From SCRT01 sp036379455 (GTDB lineage Bacteria > Pseudomonadota > Gammaproteobacteria > Nevskiales > Nevskiaceae): DNA of 64,000 nt. Positions 15,649 to 24,594 of this stretch are shown here, one piece after another. Under the pieces are notes generated by a model. That model saw nothing but the letters and a program-made list of their open reading frames with translations. It had not been told where the DNA came from and did no database searches. The stretch is taken from positions 1 through 64,000 of the forward strand of contig DASVGQ010000160.1 in NCBI GenBank assembly GCA_036379455.1. Reading direction: 5' to 3'. Numbering within the stretch: position 1 is the first letter of the stretch; every line of letters begins with the position of its first letter. Made by a program: the position numbers and the translations under genes.

Positions 15649-16830
15649 ATGCAAGCGGAAGACGAGGGCGAGGGGCAGGCGGCGCTCGGCCCGGGTTCGA
15701 TCCAGTGGCTGGAGCCGGGCGGCGAACGGTCTCGCGGAACGCTGCGTTTCGCCGGCGCGTGGACTCTGCCGCATCTCGCTGCACTGGAAGCCGGCGTTGC
15801 GGACGCCAGCACGCGGCTGGCGACCGACCCTGACGTCGACTTCACGCACATCAGCCGTCTCGACACCGTCGGCGCCGGCCTCATCGCCGTAACGCTCGGG
15901 CCGGATCGGCTGCGCACTCTGCTGGAGCACGACCACTCGGCACCGCGCGAGCTGCGCGGCCTGCTTGATCTCGTGAGCTCGGCGGTCAACGACATCTACG
16001 CGCAGCCGCCGCGGACGCCCGTCGACTGGGGCGTGGCCGCCCTGCTCGGCCGCATCGGCGACGCGGTCGTCCGCCTGCAGCGGCTGGGGGCCGGATTGCT
16101 CGCATTCCTCGGCCTGACGCTCGAAACCCTCGCGCGCGACCTGTTCCGGCCGTGGCGCTGGCGAATCACGGCGCTCGTCGCGCAGATGGAGGATACCGGC
16201 CTCAACGCGGTCCCCATCGTGGTACTGCTCTCCTTCCTCGTCGGCGCGGTGATCGCCTTCCTCGGCGCCACCGCGCTGGGGCGCTTCGGCGCGACGCTGT
16301 TCACCGTCGACCTCGTGTCGTTTGCGTTCCTGCGGGAGCTCGCGGTGCTGCTCACCGCCATCCTGCTCGCAGGCCGCACGGCCAGTGCCTTCACCGCGCA
16401 GATCGGCTCGATGAAGGTCGCCGAGGAAATCGACGCGATGCGCACCATGGGCCTCGATCCGATGGAGCTGCTGGTCCTGCCGCGGGTGCTCGCGCTGGTG
16501 ATCGTGACGCCGTTGCTGACCTTCCTGTCGATGGTGGCGGGAGTCATCGGGGGCGCGCTGGTGTGCTGGGCGGCGCTCGATATCACGCCGACGATGTTTT
16601 TCGCGACGCTGCAGGACGACACGCCGCTGAGGTTCCTTTGGCTGGGCCTGGCAAAGGCGCCGATCTTCGCGTTCGTCATCGCGCTGACCGGCTGCCTCGA
16701 GGGCTTCAAGGTGCGCGGCAGCGCGCAGTCGGTCGGCGAACGCACCACCTCGAGCGTCGTCCAGTCGATCTTCCTCGTGATCGTGCTCGACGCCGTGGCG
16801 GCCCTGTTCTACATGAAGATGAGCTGGTGA
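15649..16830 (+). CDS. MlaE-family ABC lipid transporter permease with N-terminal STAS domain
   Basis: Permease of an MCE-type phospholipid transport system in the inner membrane. 393 residues from the ATG at 15649 (ribosome site GAGGAAGG). Residues about 15-110 are a STAS-like domain (GTLRFAGAWTLPHLAAL, then HISRLDTVGAGLIAV). The rest is a MlaE permease with the conserved VPIVVLLSFLVGAVIAF and the EIDAMRTMGLDP coupling motif. The stop overlaps the ATPase start. Fusion of STAS and permease is common in MlaE homologues that lack a separate MlaB. Confidence 0.92.
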   Translation: MQAEDEGEGQAALGPGSIQWLEPGGERSRGTLRFAGAWTLPHLAALEAGVADASTRLATDPDVDFTHISRLDTVGAGLIAVTLGPDRLRTLLEHDHSAPRELRGLLDLVSSAVNDIYAQPPRTPVDWGVAALLGRIGDAVVRLQRLGAGLLAFLGLTLETLARDLFRPWRWRITALVAQMEDTGLNAVPIVVLLSFLVGAVIAFLGATALGRFGATLFTVDLVSFAFLRELAVLLTAILLAGRTASAFTAQIGSMKVAEEIDAMRTMGLDPMELLVLPRVLALVIVTPLLTFLSMVAGVIGGALVCWAALDITPTMFFATLQDDTPLRFLWLGLAKAPIFAFVIALTGCLEGFKVRGSAQSVGERTTSSVVQSIFLVIVLDAVAALFYMKMSW

Positions 16831-17624
16831 GCGTCGTGCCCGCAGCCCCCGTGCAGGACGCCGTAGTGCAGGTGCGCGGGCTGCGCACGGCGTTTGGATC
16901 GCATGTAGTCCACGACCGCCTTGATCTCGACGTCTACCGCGGCGAGATCCTCGGCGTAGTCGGCGGTTCGGGCTCGGGCAAGTCGGTGCTCCTGCGCAGC
17001 ATCCTCGGCCTGCAGAAGCCAGCGGGCGGACGCGTCCGGCTGTTCGGCGAGGACCTCCAGGCGCTCGACGCCGCGCGCCGCGCGGCCCTGGAACAACGCT
17101 GCGGCGTGCTGTTCCAGCGCGGGGCGCTGTTCTCTTCGCTCAACGTCGGCGAGAACATCCGCGTGCCGCTGCTCGAGCACACGCATATCACGCTGGCGGA
17201 CGCCAAGCGCGTCACGGCGCTCAAGCTCACGCTCGCCGGTCTGACGCTCGACGTCGCCGGCCGCCAACCCTCGGAGCTGTCCGGCGGCATGCTCAAACGC
17301 GTTGCGCTGGCGCGCGCGCTGGCGTTGGATCCGGACATCGTCTTCCTCGACGAACCCACGGCCGGCCTCGATCCGGTGGCGGCGGCGGCCTTCGACCGCC
17401 TGATCCGCACGCTGTGCGACGCGCTGGGGCTGACGGTGTTCATGATCACCCACGACCTCGATTCCCTGTATACGATCTGCGATCGCGTCGCCGTACTGGC
17501 GCAGAAACGGGTCATCGTGGCGGATCGCCTGGAGGTCGTGGAACGCTGCGACGACCCGTGGATCAAGTCGTATTTCCTGGGACCGCGCGGCCGCTCAGCG
17601 CAGCGCGCGCGGCGGCAGGCCTGA
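16827..17624 (+). CDS. MlaF-type ABC transporter ATPase
   Basis: Cytoplasmic ATPase of the lipid transport system. 265 residues from a GTG at 16827 that overlaps the permease stop (GTGA). Walker A is GGSGSGKS (46-53), the signature is LSGGM, Walker B is IVFLDEPTAGLDP, and the switch His is in MITHDLDS. The MlaF-typical FQRGALFSSLNVGENI Q-loop is present. It forms an operon with the MlaE-like permease before it and the MCE protein after it. Confidence 0.95.
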   Translation: MSVVPAAPVQDAVVQVRGLRTAFGSHVVHDRLDLDVYRGEILGVVGGSGSGKSVLLRSILGLQKPAGGRVRLFGEDLQALDAARRAALEQRCGVLFQRGALFSSLNVGENIRVPLLEHTHITLADAKRVTALKLTLAGLTLDVAGRQPSELSGGMLKRVALARALALDPDIVFLDEPTAGLDPVAAAAFDRLIRTLCDALGLTVFMITHDLDSLYTICDRVAVLAQKRVIVADRLEVVERCDDPWIKSYFLGPRGRSAQRARRQA

Positions 17625-17633
17625 GGGAGCGCA

Positions 17634-18563
17634 TTGGAAACCAAGGCACACCATGTCCTGATCGGGGCCTTCACGGTGGTCGTCGTGGCCGCCGCGCTGC
17701 TGGCAGCCCTGTGGCTCGGCAACGCCAGCCTGAGCCGGCAGTTCCACTACTACGACATCGTGTTCACGGAGGCCGTCACCGGCCTGTCGCGTAGCAGCAC
17801 CGTGCAGTTCAACGGCATCAAGGTCGGCGAAGTGAGCGGCCTGAAGATCGACGAACAGGATCCCCACAAGATCCGCGTGCGCATCCAGGTCGCGGCCGAC
17901 ACGCCGGTGAAGCAGGACACCCGCGCAGAGCTCGGCCTCCAGGGCATCACCGGCAACGCGCTCGTGCAGCTGACGGGGAGCACGGCGCAGAGCCCGCCGC
18001 TGGTGCCCACCGACAGCGATCCCGTCCCCGTCATCCCGTCGGAAAGCTCGACCCTCACCAAGCTGCTGTCCTCGGGCACCGACGTGGTGACCTCGCTCAA
18101 CCTCATTCTCAACCGCTTGACGGAGGTGCTGTCACACGACAACGTCGCGCGGCTCGACCACACGCTGGAGAACTTCGAGACGCTATCGGCGGCGCTCGCC
18201 GCCCGGAGCGGCGACCTCGAGACGCTGATCCACCAGAGCACGCTGGCGTCACAGCACCTGAGCCAGACGCTGGCCGGCACCGACGCCCTGGTGAACGGGC
18301 CGGCGCGTGAAACCGTCGAGCAGGCGAACGCCGCCATGGCGACCTTGAACCGCACCACGCAGACGCTGGACGAGCTGCTCCAGAACAACGCGGATTCGCT
18401 GCAGTCGGGCGTGCGCGGCATGAGCCAGATTGGGCCGACGATGCGCGAGCTGCGGGTGACGCTGCGTGAACTGCGCCGGGTCACGGACCGCCTGGCGGCG
18501 AACCCTTCCGGCTATCTGCTGGGCCGCGGCCGGCCGACCGAATTCACGCCCGGCAAGCACTGA
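17634..18563 (+). CDS. MlaD-family MCE domain protein
   Basis: 309 residues: one N-terminal membrane span (HHVLIGAFTVVVVAAALLAAL), an MCE domain (about 38-115; FNGIKVGEVSGLKID, ELGLQGITGNALVQL), then a long helical region (about 140-290) of the kind that forms a periplasmic tube or needle in YebT/PqiB-like proteins. It presents lipid between inner membrane and carrier. The start is TTG at 17634 with GAGGGA upstream. It is longer than E. coli MlaD (183 residues) because of the C-terminal helices. Confidence 0.9.
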   Translation: METKAHHVLIGAFTVVVVAAALLAALWLGNASLSRQFHYYDIVFTEAVTGLSRSSTVQFNGIKVGEVSGLKIDEQDPHKIRVRIQVAADTPVKQDTRAELGLQGITGNALVQLTGSTAQSPPLVPTDSDPVPVIPSESSTLTKLLSSGTDVVTSLNLILNRLTEVLSHDNVARLDHTLENFETLSAALAARSGDLETLIHQSTLASQHLSQTLAGTDALVNGPARETVEQANAAMATLNRTTQTLDELLQNNADSLQSGVRGMSQIGPTMRELRVTLRELRRVTDRLAANPSGYLLGRGRPTEFTPGKH

Positions 18564-18572
18564 GCGGAAACG

Positions 18573-19232
18573 ATGAAGATCAAGCCTTTCACGCGCTTGT
18601 CCCCCGCCCTGCTGGTGGCAGGCCCGGCGCTGCTGCTGTGCGCCTGCTCGATCCTGCCGCGGCAGCCGCCCGTGCAACTCTGGCAACCGCCGCAGGGGCC
18701 GATCGCCTCCCCGACGCAGGTCGGCGATTTCTCGCTGCGCGTGGAGACGCCGAGCGCCAGCGGACTGGTCGGCGATCGCGGCATCCTGGTGACGCAACCC
18801 AGCGGTGAAGTCAGCGTCTACGCAGGCGCGCGCTGGAGCGAGGCGCCGGAGCTGTTCGTGCGCCACCGGCTGGTCGACGCCTTCCTCGCGGCGCATCTGC
18901 CGGCGGTGACGACGGAAGACGACTCGCTGTTCACGAACTACACGCTCGAGGGCGACCTGCGGGCGTTCCAGACGGAGTATCGCGACGGCGCACCCGTCGT
19001 GGTCGTCCGCTACGAGGCGCAGCTGCACCGCAGCGGCCGCCATGTGCCGCTGGCGACGCGCAGCTTCCGCGTGGACGAGAGGCCCACGGGCGCGGAAGTG
19101 CCGCAGATCGTCGCGGCCTTTGGCCGCGCCGACGACCGGCTGGCGCAGGAGGTTGTCGCGTGGACCATCGCGACGGTCCACGCACAGCCGGACCTGCCCG
19201 CCACACCGGGTCGCCGCCTTCTTGGTCGCTGA
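18573..19232 (+). CDS. ABC-type transport auxiliary lipoprotein (PqiC-like)
   Basis: 219 residues with a lipoprotein signal peptide and lipobox LCAC, followed by an ABC_trans_aux type domain (DFSLRVETPSASGLVGDRGI; YAGARWSEAPELFVRHRLVDAF; DLRAFQTEY). Such outer-membrane-directed lipoproteins partner MCE transporters, as PqiC with PqiB. It lies 9 bp after the MCE gene and 7 bp before the acyltransferase gene, so all appear to be one transcription unit. Confidence 0.87.
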   Translation: MKIKPFTRLSPALLVAGPALLLCACSILPRQPPVQLWQPPQGPIASPTQVGDFSLRVETPSASGLVGDRGILVTQPSGEVSVYAGARWSEAPELFVRHRLVDAFLAAHLPAVTTEDDSLFTNYTLEGDLRAFQTEYRDGAPVVVVRYEAQLHRSGRHVPLATRSFRVDERPTGAEVPQIVAAFGRADDRLAQEVVAWTIATVHAQPDLPATPGRRLLGR

Positions 19233-19239
19233 GGCCGTC

Positions 19240-20193
19240 ATGAACAGCAGCAACGCCGCCGAGCCGGGGCACACGCTGCGCGGCGTGGAGCGGTTGATCG
19301 CACACGTGCGGTCGATGACGCCGCTGCGCATGGCCGTCGTCCACCCATGCAGCGTGCCGAGCCTGCAGGGCGCGCTGGCGGCGCGCGACGCGGGCATGAT
19401 CACACCGGTATTCGTCGCACCGCGCTCCAGGCTGGAACGGATTGCCGCGGAAGCGCGCGTATCACTCGACGGCTGCGAGATCGTCGACGTGCCGCACAGC
19501 CACGCGGCGGCCAGCGCGGCGGCTGGCATGGCGGGGCGGCACGAGGTCGATGCGCTCATGAAAGGCAGTCTGCACTCCGATGAGCTGCTGGCCGCGGTGC
19601 TCGACCCCGTCGCGGGCCTGCGCACGGAGCGGCGCATCAGCCACTGCTTCGTGATGGAGACGCCGGCCTATCCCCGCCCCTTCATCATCACGGACGCAGC
19701 GATCAACATCGCGCCGACGCTCGACGCGAAAGCCGACATCGTGCGCAACGCCATCGAGCTGGCGCACGCCATCGGCGTGGCGGAACCGAAGGTGGCGCTG
19801 CTCGCCGCCGTCGAGACCATCAACCCGCGCATGCCATCCACCCTGGACGCCGCGGCGCTGTGCAAGATGGCCGACCGCGGCCAGATCACCGGCGGCGTGC
19901 TCGACGGGCCACTGGCTTTCGACAACGCGGTGTCGCCGGAGGCCGCGGCGGTCAAGGGCATCCGTTCCCGCGTCGCCGGCCATGCCGACGTGCTCGTGGT
20001 GCCGAACCTCGAAAGCGGCAACATGCTCGCCAAGCAGCTCGAGTACCTCGGGCACGCCGACAGCGCCGGCATCGTGATGGGCGCACACGTGCCGATCGTG
20101 CTGACCAGCCGCGCGGACTCACCTCGCTCCCGCCTCGCCTCCTGCGCTATCGCGATGATGATCGTACATCGCCCAGTGGTGACGACGGCATGA
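19240..20193 (+). CDS. phosphate acetyl/butyryltransferase family protein
   Basis: 317 residues from the ATG at 19240. Motifs of the PTA_PTB family are visible: ARDAGMITPVFVAPR, the conserved MKGSLHSDELLAAVL, ITDAAINIAPTLDAKADI and the C-terminal PNLESGNMLAKQLEYLG. The enzyme interconverts acyl-CoA and acyl phosphate, and the next gene makes the kinase partner. It resembles the phosphate butyryltransferase branch or the C-terminal domain of enoyl-CoA hydratase/PTA fusions more than E. coli Pta (714 residues). Acyl specificity is unknown. Its stop overlaps ackA (ATGA). Confidence 0.87.
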   Translation: MNSSNAAEPGHTLRGVERLIAHVRSMTPLRMAVVHPCSVPSLQGALAARDAGMITPVFVAPRSRLERIAAEARVSLDGCEIVDVPHSHAAASAAAGMAGRHEVDALMKGSLHSDELLAAVLDPVAGLRTERRISHCFVMETPAYPRPFIITDAAINIAPTLDAKADIVRNAIELAHAIGVAEPKVALLAAVETINPRMPSTLDAAALCKMADRGQITGGVLDGPLAFDNAVSPEAAAVKGIRSRVAGHADVLVVPNLESGNMLAKQLEYLGHADSAGIVMGAHVPIVLTSRADSPRSRLASCAIAMMIVHRPVVTTA

Positions 20194-21404
20194 ACGCGCC
20201 GGCAACCACGGAACGCGGGCGCTTCGTGCTGGTCCTGAACTGCGGATCATCGAGCATCAAGTTCGCGCTCTTCGACGCGGAGGCGACGCCGCCGGCGCGC
20301 CAGCCGGCGTGGAACGGGAAGGTCGATGGCATCACGACGGCCAACGCCACCTTGGGCGCCTCGAGCATCGTTCCGGCGCCCGTGGAGCTGGATTTCACGC
20401 ATCCCTACTCCAGCGCGCTGGCGCACATCCGGCGCGCGGTCCACGCCTGGCTCGGTGACGGCCGCATCGTCGGCGTCGCACACCGCGTCGTTCACGGCGG
20501 CACGAAGTATTTCGAGCCGGCTCTGGTGGACGCGGCGGTGCTTGCCGACCTGCGCGGCTACATCCCGCTCGCGCCGCTGCACCAGCCCTTCGCGCTCGGG
20601 GCCATCGCCGAACTGTTGCACGCCCGGCCTGACCTGCCGCAGGTGGCGTGCTTCGACACGGCCTTCCACCGCAGCATGGAGGAAGTGGAACGCCGCTTCG
20701 CGTTGCCGCAGTCGGCGTGGGAGCGCGGCATCCGGCGCTACGGCTTCCACGGGCTTTCCTACGAATACATGAGCCACGCGCTGGCGGAGCGCTACGGCGA
20801 CGCGGCGCGCGGCCGCACGATCGTGGCGCATCTCGGCAGCGGTGCCAGCCTGTGCGCCATGCGGAATCTCGAGAGCGTGGCGACCAGCATGGGATTCTCG
20901 GCGCTCGACGGGCTGATGATGGGCACCCGCTGTGGGGCGCTCGACCCCGGCGTAGTGCTCTACATGATGGAAACGGAACGGCGTTCGACCGCGGACATGG
21001 CGCGGATGCTGTACCACGACTCCGGCCTCTACGGCGTGTCCGGGCTGTCGCCGGACCCGCGGGCGCTGCTCGCCGTCGAAGCGGAGAATCCGCGCGCGCG
21101 CCTCGCGCTGGCCATGTACGTGTGCCGCATCGTGCGGGAGATCGGCGCGCTGGCGGCGGTCCTCGGTGGCCTGGACATGCTGATCTTCACCGCCGGCATC
21201 GGCGAACACCGCGCCGAGCTGCGCGCACGGGTGGGCACGGCGCTGAAGTGGATGGGCGTCGACATCGACGCGGCCGCCAACGCGCGCCACGATGCGCGCA
21301 TCTCGACGAACGGCAGTCGCGTGATCGTCGGCGTCGAGAAGACCAACGAGGAATGGATCGCCGCGAAGCACGCACTGCGCCTGCTGCGTACGGCGCGCCG
21401 CTGA
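20190..21404 (+). CDS. ackA: acetate kinase
   Basis: Makes ATP and acetate from acetyl phosphate, or the reverse. 404 residues with LNCGSSSIKFALFD (17-30), HRVVHGGTKYFEP, the ACFDTAFHRSM motif, YGFHGLSYEY, GTRCGALDPG, and FTAGIGEHRAELR near the C-terminus. It overlaps the phosphate acyltransferase gene by 4 bp, so the two should be translated together as a substrate-level phosphorylation or acyl-activation pair. Its position at the end of an MCE lipid transport operon is unusual. Confidence 0.94.
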   Translation: MNAPATTERGRFVLVLNCGSSSIKFALFDAEATPPARQPAWNGKVDGITTANATLGASSIVPAPVELDFTHPYSSALAHIRRAVHAWLGDGRIVGVAHRVVHGGTKYFEPALVDAAVLADLRGYIPLAPLHQPFALGAIAELLHARPDLPQVACFDTAFHRSMEEVERRFALPQSAWERGIRRYGFHGLSYEYMSHALAERYGDAARGRTIVAHLGSGASLCAMRNLESVATSMGFSALDGLMMGTRCGALDPGVVLYMMETERRSTADMARMLYHDSGLYGVSGLSPDPRALLAVEAENPRARLALAMYVCRIVREIGALAAVLGGLDMLIFTAGIGEHRAELRARVGTALKWMGVDIDAAANARHDARISTNGSRVIVGVEKTNEEWIAAKHALRLLRTARR

Positions 21405-21419
21405 GCAGAGCCGGCCGGC

Positions 21420-22943
21420 GTGCGGCGTAGACTGCCGAGGCATCCGGCACCGCTGCCCGCCATCAAGACCCAGCCTCACCCTTCCCTCTCTGCTGCACCC
21501 GCAGCCGGAGAGCTGACCGAGGCAGCACGCCGCCGCGTGCTCGCCGTCCTGCTGCTGTCCTTCTTCATCGCGCTGATCGACGTCAGCATCGTCAACGTCG
21601 CCCTGCCCTCGATCCAGCACGGCATCGGCGCGAGCTCCTCGGATCTGCAGTGGATCCTTTCCGGCTACGCGCTGACCTTCGGCGTGGTGCTCATTGCGGC
21701 CGGACGGGCCGGCGACATTGTCGGCCGCGGCGGGCTGTTCGTCCTCGGGCTGGCGATCTTCACCGCGTCCTCGCTGGCCGCCAGCCTGGCGCCCACGCCC
21801 ACCGCGCTCAACGTCGCGCGCTTCATCGAGGGGGTCGGCTCGGGTTTCATGAGCCCGCAGGTCTACGGGATGGTGCAACAGTATTTCCACGGCCCGGAGC
21901 GCGGCCGCGCCTTCGGCTATCTCGGCATGGCCGCCAGCCTGTCGGTGGCCACCGGACCGACGCTGGGTGGCGCGCTCATCGCGCTCGGCGGGCCGTACTG
22001 GGGATGGCGCTCGACCTTCCTCGTCAACGTGCCGCTGGGCATCGCCGGCGTGATCCTCGCCGTGATCTGGTTTCCCAAGCCGCTCGTCCGCTTCCATCAT
22101 TTCTACGGCACGAGCCGCTCCGGCCGCCGCATCGGCCTGGCGCGTTCGCTCGACCTGGTCGGCTCGGCGCTCATCGGGCTGGCGGTGTTTGCGGTGCTGC
22201 TGCCCTTCGTGGAAGCAGCGAGCAGGCCGCTGCTGTGGCTGCTGGTGCCGGCCGGCCTCGGCATCGTGCTGCTGTGGCTGTGGTGGGAGCGCGCCTACGG
22301 CCGGCGCGGCTATCCGCCGATGGTCGACCTGCACATCTTCTCCATCCGCAGCTTCACGAACGGGCTGAGCATCCAGACGCTGTACTTCCTCGGCATGACG
22401 AGCATCTGGGTGCTGGTCGCGCTCTACGCCCAGGAAGCCGCCGGACTGTCGGCGCTCGAAACCGGGCTGCTCGGCATGCCGTCGGCGATCATCTCTGCGT
22501 TTGCGGCCAACTGGGCCGGCAAGCGCGTGTCGAGCTACGGGCGCCCGATCGTGATCGGCGGCCAGGTCGTCGCCATCGTCGGTCTGCTGCTGAGCTGCGC
22601 GGTGATCCATGCGCACGCGCACGGATTGATCACGATCTGGGCGCTGGTGCCGGCGCTGTCGGTGGTCGGCATCGGCCAGGGCGCGACGATCAGCCCCAAC
22701 CAGACGCTCACGCTCGAGGACATCCCGCTGCAATACGCCGGCAGCTCGGGGGCCGTCATGTCCACCGGGCAGCGCATCGGCACGTCCATCGGCATCGCCA
22801 TGATCACCGCAGCGGCTTTCGCCACGCTCAGGCACGCGTCATGGTCGACGGCCATCATCCTCGGCTTCGGATTGATCGTGCTGACGATGCTGGTCGCGAT
22901 CGCCATCGGCGTCCGCGACCTGCGGGGAAATCGTCGGGGCTGA
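21420..22943 (+). CDS. DHA2-type MFS transporter (14 spans)
   Basis: 507 residues from a GTG at 21420, 15 bp after ackA. The core has the DHA2 pattern: LSFFIALIDVSIVNVALPSIQ in span 1, WILSGYALTFGVVLIAAGRAGDIVGR (motif A region) and GFMSPQVYGMVQQYF, with about 14 spans in total. Members export drugs or metabolites with proton antiport. The hydrophilic first 35 residues may not all be translated, but no ATG lies nearby. Substrate unknown; co-transcription with pta-ackA is likely from spacing. Confidence 0.85.
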   Translation: MRRRLPRHPAPLPAIKTQPHPSLSAAPAAGELTEAARRRVLAVLLLSFFIALIDVSIVNVALPSIQHGIGASSSDLQWILSGYALTFGVVLIAAGRAGDIVGRGGLFVLGLAIFTASSLAASLAPTPTALNVARFIEGVGSGFMSPQVYGMVQQYFHGPERGRAFGYLGMAASLSVATGPTLGGALIALGGPYWGWRSTFLVNVPLGIAGVILAVIWFPKPLVRFHHFYGTSRSGRRIGLARSLDLVGSALIGLAVFAVLLPFVEAASRPLLWLLVPAGLGIVLLWLWWERAYGRRGYPPMVDLHIFSIRSFTNGLSIQTLYFLGMTSIWVLVALYAQEAAGLSALETGLLGMPSAIISAFAANWAGKRVSSYGRPIVIGGQVVAIVGLLLSCAVIHAHAHGLITIWALVPALSVVGIGQGATISPNQTLTLEDIPLQYAGSSGAVMSTGQRIGTSIGIAMITAAAFATLRHASWSTAIILGFGLIVLTMLVAIAIGVRDLRGNRRG

Positions 22944-22967
22944 CCCGCCCGGCGCCCGCCGGTCGCC

Positions 22968-24422
22968 CTACAGCACCGGGCCGAACATGGTGGCCGTGTT
23001 GCCGATCAGCTGGCGAAGGAAGCCGCGTCGCCGCACGCTCTCCGCGGTCACTTCGCGGGAGCGGATCAGGTAGCTGTTCTGCCGTACGCGCAGCGCGCTG
23101 GCCACCTCCGCGGAATGCAGCAGGATGTTGTTCTCGAAGTTGAGCTCAAGGCTGCGGCGGTCCATGTTCGCCGAGCCGACGAGCGCCACCTCGCCGTCCG
23201 CCACCAGCGTCTTGGCGTGCAGCAGTCCGCCCTGGTATTCATGGATGCGCAGACCCGCGTCGATCAGCACCGGGTACTGCGCGCGGCTGATCGCGGCGAC
23301 CGCGAGCGAATCGTTGCGTGCCGGCAGGATGAGCGTGGTCGCCACGCGCCGCCGCGCGCAGGACACCAGCGCCGCCATCAGGGGCGGATCGGGCACGAAG
23401 TACGGCGTGGAAACGACGACCTCCGTATGCGCGCCGTACAGCAGGCTGACGAACACGTCAGACATCGCGCCGCGCAGATTCATCGGGCCGGTGCCGAAGG
23501 CCACCGCCACGAAACCGCCCCGCGCCGGCAGGGCGTCTTCCGCGGCGTCCGTGCGCAGCATCGCCGCGAGGTTTTCGCCGGTCTCCACCATCCAGGCCGT
23601 GACGAAGACCTGCTGGTTCTGCGCCGCGATCGGACCCTCGAAGCGCACCATCACGTCCACCCACGGCGCGAAGCGCGGCTTGATGCGGAACTCCGGGTCC
23701 GCGCAGTTCTGGCTCCCGCACCAGGTCACGCGGCTGTCGATGACGACGATCTTGCGGTGATTGCGCAGGTCCGCACGCGGCCCGAAGACCAGAGCCAGCC
23801 CGTGGCTCAGCTTCAAGGAGCTGCACAGGCGTACGCCCGCCCCGGCCATCGCCTTCCAGTGCTTCGAGCCGATCATCGCCCGCGAGCCGATGCCGTCAGC
23901 CACCACGCGGCACGTAACGCCGCGCGCCGCGGCACGCTTGAGCGCTTCCACGATCTTCAGCCCGTTGTTGTCGGTCAGCCAGATGTAGAAGGAGACGTGG
24001 ATCGTCTCGCGCGCGGCGTCGAAGTCGCGCACCATCCCGTCGATCGCCGCGTTGGAGTCCGCGGCCAGCGTCGCGCGGTTGCCGGCCACGGCGGTGCAGG
24101 CCCCCAGCCGCTCACAGACCCGGAACGCCGAGCGGAAGCGCTCGGGGATCGGTTCGAGCTCGGGTTCGTGGCCCGGCGCCGCGGCGTTGGCGGCAATCAA
24201 CTCTCCAGCCACCGCATGCGCGCGACGGCGGAAGCTGCGCGCCACCCATGGCTCGCCGAACAACAGATAGGCGGCAATGCCGACGAAGGGCACGAACACC
24301 AGGATCATCACCCACGCGGCGCGCGACGTCGGCTCGCGCTGGTCGACGCTCAGCACGCGCAGGATCACCGCCGCGTGGCACAGCACGTAGAAAACCGCAC
24401 CCCAGGTTGGCGTCGCGATCAT
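22968..24422 (-). CDS. cls: cardiolipin synthase (phospholipase D family)
   Basis: Joins two phosphatidylglycerols to cardiolipin at the inner membrane. 484 residues from the ATG at 24422 (GAGG upstream): two N-terminal spans, then two PLD domains with HKD motifs HRKIVVID and, in the second, HAKTLVAD followed by VGSANMDRRSLELNFE. A C-terminal GFLRQLIGN segment matches the Cls end. It is convergent with the MFS gene. Whether it corresponds to ClsA, B or C is not certain; the two spans favour ClsA. Confidence 0.92.
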   Translation of the reverse strand: MIATPTWGAVFYVLCHAAVILRVLSVDQREPTSRAAWVMILVFVPFVGIAAYLLFGEPWVARSFRRRAHAVAGELIAANAAAPGHEPELEPIPERFRSAFRVCERLGACTAVAGNRATLAADSNAAIDGMVRDFDAARETIHVSFYIWLTDNNGLKIVEALKRAAARGVTCRVVADGIGSRAMIGSKHWKAMAGAGVRLCSSLKLSHGLALVFGPRADLRNHRKIVVIDSRVTWCGSQNCADPEFRIKPRFAPWVDVMVRFEGPIAAQNQQVFVTAWMVETGENLAAMLRTDAAEDALPARGGFVAVAFGTGPMNLRGAMSDVFVSLLYGAHTEVVVSTPYFVPDPPLMAALVSCARRRVATTLILPARNDSLAVAAISRAQYPVLIDAGLRIHEYQGGLLHAKTLVADGEVALVGSANMDRRSLELNFENNILLHSAEVASALRVRQNSYLIRSREVTAESVRRRGFLRQLIGNTATMFGPVL

Positions 24423-24538
24423 CCTGCCCTCGAAGATGCATCCGGACGGCCCGGTCCGGATTTCCCCTCTCGACCGCATGGAACCGGTCGGGGGACTGCT
24501 ATGGTAGCGACTGCTTCGGTTTCCCTCGCCGCGTACGC

Positions 24539-24569
24539 AAAAAAGCCGCCCGGATAGCCTCCGGGCGGC
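24539..24569 (-). terminator. rho-independent terminator after ligAB
   Basis: On the minus strand a 10-bp perfect stem GCCGCCCGGA / TCCGGGCGGC with a 5-nt loop is followed by six T residues. It lies 26 bp after the ligB stop, so it ends the ligAB transcript. It is the clearest intrinsic terminator in the window. Confidence 0.9.
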
Positions 24570-24594
24570 CGGTTGTACAACTCCTTGAAACGGC

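Noticed and set aside
20247..22835. 862-codon minus-strand open frame
   Set aside because: It is antisense to ackA and the MFS gene, is extremely Arg/His/Asp-rich and has no domain; a codon-bias shadow of GC-rich genes.
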